In this document: one piece after another, positions 61,461 through 64,000 of the stretch
Numbering within the stretch: the first letter of the stretch is position 1
How the letters are laid out: every line of letters begins with the position of its first letter
Assembly: GCF_004353825.1 (NCBI RefSeq)
Contig: NZ_SMNA01000004.1
Location: forward strand, 186,001-250,000
Source: Occultella glacieicola
GTDB taxonomy: Bacteria; Actinomycetota; Actinomycetes; Actinomycetales; Beutenbergiaceae
Length of the DNA: 64,000 nucleotides
Reading direction: 5' to 3'
Program-made: the position numbers and the translations under genes
Notes under the pieces: model-generated
Seen by the model: the letters and a program-made list of their open reading frames with translations, nothing else
The model's database searches: none
What the model was told of the DNA's origin: nothing

Positions 61461-61484
61461 CCCCCGATGAGACTCGCACCGGCC
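61436..61484 (-). promoter_or_regulatory. Hairpin enclosing the peptide start codon
   Basis: GGCCGGTGCG (61436-61445) and CGCACCGGCC (61475-61484) form a perfect 10-bp stem. On the minus-strand RNA the 29-base loop holds GGGGG and ATG 61460, so folding may modulate translation. Confidence 0.5.
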
Positions 61485-61590
61485 ACTTGTAAGGTAGTCC
61501 TTCCTCCGCCCGGGTGCGATGGGGTGATCTGCCCATGCCGGTGGGCGTGCCGTCGACTGTTCGTCTGAGGGCTCGCGGACGTCCGCGGGA

Positions 61591-62199
61591 TCACAGCCAC
61601 CCGCGGTCCTCCGCGATCCGGACCGCCTCGGCCCGGTTCGATGCACCGGTCTTGCCGATCGCGGCCGAGAGGTGGTTGCGCACTGTTCCCTGGGACAGGA
61701 ACAGCCGGCCCGCGATGACGGCCACCGACGATCCGTCGCGGGCGGCCCGGAGCGCGTCGGTCTCCCGCGCCGTCAGGGGTGAGTGCCCTTCGACCAGGCT
61801 GTCCGTGGCCAGCGCCGGATCCACCACGCGCAGCCCGGCAGCCACGCGCCGGACGGCATCGGCGAGCTGGGCGGCCGGGGTGTCCTTGACCACGAAACCG
61901 TTTGCCCCCGCGGCGAGAGCGCGGCTCAGGAAGCCCGGCCGACCGAACGTGGTCACGATCAGCACGCGGACCTGCGGCAGTTCGCGGCGCAGCCGTTCGG
62001 TGGCTGTGATGCCGTCCATCCCCGGCATCTCCACGTCGAGCAGGGCGACGTCCGGGTGGTGCCGCCGGGCGGCCGGGAGCACCTCGTCGCCGGAGCCCAC
62101 CTCGGCGACGACCTCGAGGTCGGACTCGAGGCCGAGCAGGGCGGCCAGCGCCCCGCGCACGAGCGACTGGTCGTCGGCGAGGAGCAGTCTGATCGTCAC
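61591..62199 (-). CDS. NarL/DesR-type response regulator
   Basis: 202 residues from GTG 62199, overlapping the kinase stop by GTGA. The receiver domain has LLLADDQSLVRGALAALLGL, the phosphoacceptor Asp in DVALLDVEMPGMDGITATER, and the switch Lys in GFVVKDTPAAQ. The C-terminal LuxR-type helix-turn-helix is SPLTARETDALRAARDGSSV, then FLSQGTVRNHLSAAIGKTGA. It is the partner of the DesK-type kinase upstream; together with the ABC-2 permease at the right edge they form a typical self-regulated efflux unit. Confidence 0.95.
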   Translation of the reverse strand: MTIRLLLADDQSLVRGALAALLGLESDLEVVAEVGSGDEVLPAARRHHPDVALLDVEMPGMDGITATERLRRELPQVRVLIVTTFGRPGFLSRALAAGANGFVVKDTPAAQLADAVRRVAAGLRVVDPALATDSLVEGHSPLTARETDALRAARDGSSVAVIAGRLFLSQGTVRNHLSAAIGKTGASNRAEAVRIAEDRGWL

Positions 62200-63329
62200 C
62201 GGGCCACCACCCGGAGCCGGAACCCGGACGCCGTCGACTCGGTGCTGACCCGGGCGCCCACCGCCGCCGCCCGTTCGCGCAGACCGCGCAGGCCGTGCCC
62301 GTCGGTGGCGTCCGGCTGCGGCGCGCCCGAACCGTCGTCGCCGATCTCGACGGTGTCCGCGGTGAGGGTGACGGTGCAGGTCCGGGCGTGGCTGTGCCGG
62401 ATCACGTTCGTGACCCCCTCGCGGACCGTCCAGGCGAACAGGTCCCGGAGCCGGGTGGGGACCGCATCGACGGACGCGGGCAGGTCCGCGTGGATGCCGG
62501 CAGCGCGCAGGGCGGCCCGGGCGCGGGCGAGTTCACCGGTCAGGGTCAGGTCCCGGTAGCCGGTCACGGTCCGGCGCACGTCCGCGAGCGCGTCCCGGGA
62601 GAGCCGTTCCACGTCGGCCAGTTCCGCGCCGGCGCGCTCGGGATCGAGGGGCAGGAGGCGCTGCGCGAGTTCCGCCTTCACGGTGATCACGGTGAGTGAG
62701 TGGCCGAGGATGTCATGCAGATCCCGGGCGAAGGAGTTGCGCTGCTCCTCCAGGGCGAGCCGGGCGTTCTCCTCGCGGATCCGCAGCAGTTCGATGTTGC
62801 GGTTGATCGCCATGGTCAGCCCCCAGATGGCGAGCGCGGCGACGCCGGTTCCGAACAACAGGCCACGGTCCACCTCCCAGCCCGGCACCAGGAGCGTGGC
62901 GAGGTACGTCGCGGCCAGGATCGCGCCCACGCCGGCCCAGGCCCACCAGCCCGGTAGGCACATGACGGCGATCACGGCCAGGTACACCGCGGTGGCGGTG
63001 CCGATCTGGCCGAGACTCAGGCAGATGACCACGGCCAGGGCGACCTCGACGGCCAGGGCCGCGGCCGCCGTCGTGCGGTGTTCGAAGGGCCGGAACGGCC
63101 CACCCGGCCGGCGCCGGAACCGCAGGGCCAGGAAGATCGTCAGGTAGACCGCCGCGAACGCGACCGTGGCGACGAGGCCGACCCACCCGGCCACCGTGTC
63201 CCGCCGGCTCCAGGCGACCTCCAGCGGGTTGAGCAGGTAGAACAGCCAGACCGCGGCGAACAGCACGCCCCACCGGCGGGGGCCGGTCCGGGCGTCGCCG
63301 GGGGCACGTTCGACGGTCACGACCGTCAC
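62196..63329 (-). CDS. DesK-type sensor histidine kinase
   Basis: 377 residues from GTG 63329 (GAGGAC eight bases upstream; a GTG at 63320 would be leaderless behind TACGGT). About six transmembrane segments (residues 15-180) form a membrane sensor. The HisKA_3 dimerisation region has DLHDILGHSLTVITVKAELA with the phosphorylated His. A degenerate but complete HATPase domain follows, VREGVTNVIRHSHARTCTVT, IGDDGSGAPQPDATDGHGLR, and GLRERAAAVGARVST. It phosphorylates the coupled response regulator. Sensors of this class respond to membrane or antibiotic stress, and the upstream permease may sense or export the same agent. Confidence 0.95.
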   Translation of the reverse strand: MTVVTVERAPGDARTGPRRWGVLFAAVWLFYLLNPLEVAWSRRDTVAGWVGLVATVAFAAVYLTIFLALRFRRRPGGPFRPFEHRTTAAAALAVEVALAVVICLSLGQIGTATAVYLAVIAVMCLPGWWAWAGVGAILAATYLATLLVPGWEVDRGLLFGTGVAALAIWGLTMAINRNIELLRIREENARLALEEQRNSFARDLHDILGHSLTVITVKAELAQRLLPLDPERAGAELADVERLSRDALADVRRTVTGYRDLTLTGELARARAALRAAGIHADLPASVDAVPTRLRDLFAWTVREGVTNVIRHSHARTCTVTLTADTVEIGDDGSGAPQPDATDGHGLRGLRERAAAVGARVSTESTASGFRLRVVAR

Positions 63330-63350
63330 CGTAGTCCTCGCCGCCGCCGA

Positions 63351-64000
63351 TCAGACCCGGGCGGTGTCCCGGCTCATCCGCCACGCGGCTCCGGCCACGA
63401 AGATCCCGAGCCACGCCACCGCGTTCAGGACGGCGTACCAGGGAAGGTCGCCGGTCAGGACGGACCGGGAGATCTCCGCCACGCCGAACATCGGGGTGAA
63501 GGACGCGATGTGCCACATCAGCGAGCCCTGCGTGATCGGGATGAACACGTTGCCGAGGAACGCGAACAGGGCGAGCCCAGGACCGAGGATCTGCATCGCA
63601 TTCTCGCTCGGCACCAGGTAGCCGACGAACACGCCGAGCGCCGCGAACACGAGCGTGCAGATGAGGGTCAGGACGGCACTCGCGATCCAGGTGCCGACGT
63701 CCATCGAGGGCCTGCCCTGGGCCACGCCCGCGATGTTGACGACTCCGATCGCCAGCGCGCCGAGCGTGAGCGCGAGCAGCGCCTTGGTGAGGATGTACGC
63801 CGTCGGGCTCAGCGGCGTCAGCCGCAACTGTCGGGACCAGCCCTGCGCCCGCTCCACCGCGACCATGGCGCCGGCCGACGCCGCGGTGAGCGCGGCGCCG
63901 TAGAAAGCCATCGAGACCATCACGTACGCGGCGACGTTCCCGCGGCCGACCGTGGTGTTCCACTCCTCCTGGCCGCCGAACGCGAGGAACAGCGCGATCG
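63351..64000 (-). CDS. ABC-2 type permease, 5' end beyond window
   Basis: The frame is open through the right edge, leaving at least 216 residues of the C-terminal part. The in-window piece begins IALFLAFGGQEEWNTT, passes through an internal GTG/ATG pair (MMVSMAFYGAAL) that is not the start, and includes VERAQGWSRQLRLTPLSPTA, a hallmark of NatB/DrrB-like ABC-2 permeases. About five transmembrane segments follow and the last residues are basic. An ATPase gene probably lies just beyond the right edge. The gene is 21 bases upstream of the kinase, so the two are likely cotranscribed. Confidence 0.92.
   Translation of the reverse strand, partial: IALFLAFGGQEEWNTTVGRGNVAAYVMVSMAFYGAALTAASAGAMVAVERAQGWSRQLRLTPLSPTAYILTKALLALTLGALAIGVVNIAGVAQGRPSMDVGTWIASAVLTLICTLVFAALGVFVGYLVPSENAMQILGPGLALFAFLGNVFIPITQGSLMWHIASFTPMFGVAEISRSVLTGDLPWYAVLNAVAWLGIFVAGAAWRMSRDTARV

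Noticed and set aside
1-64000. tRNA, rRNA, CRISPR arrays, transposases, prophage genes
   Set aside because: None was recognisable on either strand, so no mobile-element boundary can be claimed beyond the remnant at 52355.

Overview
The window is 64 kb of very GC-rich DNA with dense, short-spaced genes on both strands. Promoters of the form TAnnnT followed 6-7 bases later by ATG or GTG recur, and so do GTGA/ATGA stop-start overlaps. Gene content (a ~1,600-residue NAD-glutamate dehydrogenase, MmyB-type and WYL regulators, many LLM oxidoreductases, Tat-exported sugar-active proteins, CUT1-type sugar importers) points to an actinobacterium. A free-living, carbohydrate-scavenging member of Micrococcales is my best guess; the family is not decided by the sequence. 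I see no tRNA, rRNA, CRISPR array, phage gene or transposase, so this looks like chromosome with several accessory islands.

Layout. 1-4969: an IclR regulator (cut by the left edge), a divergent Tat-exported helical-toroid protein, and an SDR/MmyB divergent pair. 5030-8547: a coiled-coil Gly-rich protein, a repeat-rich gap and an ABC exporter. 8666-17420: polysaccharide genes, namely a cytoplasmic GH78 rhamnosidase and a giant secreted protein with NEW3-like and golvesin-like modules, with small genes between. 17576-20502: hydrolase/TetR and anti-sigma-like/ECF sigma pairs. 20604-25454: NAD-glutamate dehydrogenase. 25657-35600: mostly single metabolic genes, including YceI, an FAD oxidase, two LLM enzymes, a WYL regulator, a DinB-like protein, phosphotransferases and a DUF2087 protein.

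36004-41352 is a tightly overlapped three-gene operon. Two unrecognised proteins precede a TPR-CHAT caspase-like protease with an intact His788/Cys848 dyad. This is the best candidate in the window for an undescribed (defence or regulated-proteolysis) system. 43545-52310 is a sialoside cluster: a CUT1 importer (lipoprotein plus two permeases), two sialidases that both lack export signals, a DapA/NanA-family lyase, a FadR-type GntR regulator and a DUF4862-like protein. The predicted logic is to import sialylated oligosaccharides first, cleave them inside, then split the sialic acid.

52852-57473 holds a phosphotransferase-fold protein with all its catalytic residues replaced, beside a heterodimeric ABC exporter. 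The two ATPase domains of the exporter are degenerate in complementary ways, and one subunit carries an in-frame TAG. 57710-64000 contains a lipoprotein behind a 26-bp perfect palindrome, a membrane protein, a GH127 arabinofuranosidase, a candidate 26-residue peptide gene bracketed by hairpins, and a DesK/NarL-type two-component pair with an ABC-2 permease running off the right edge.
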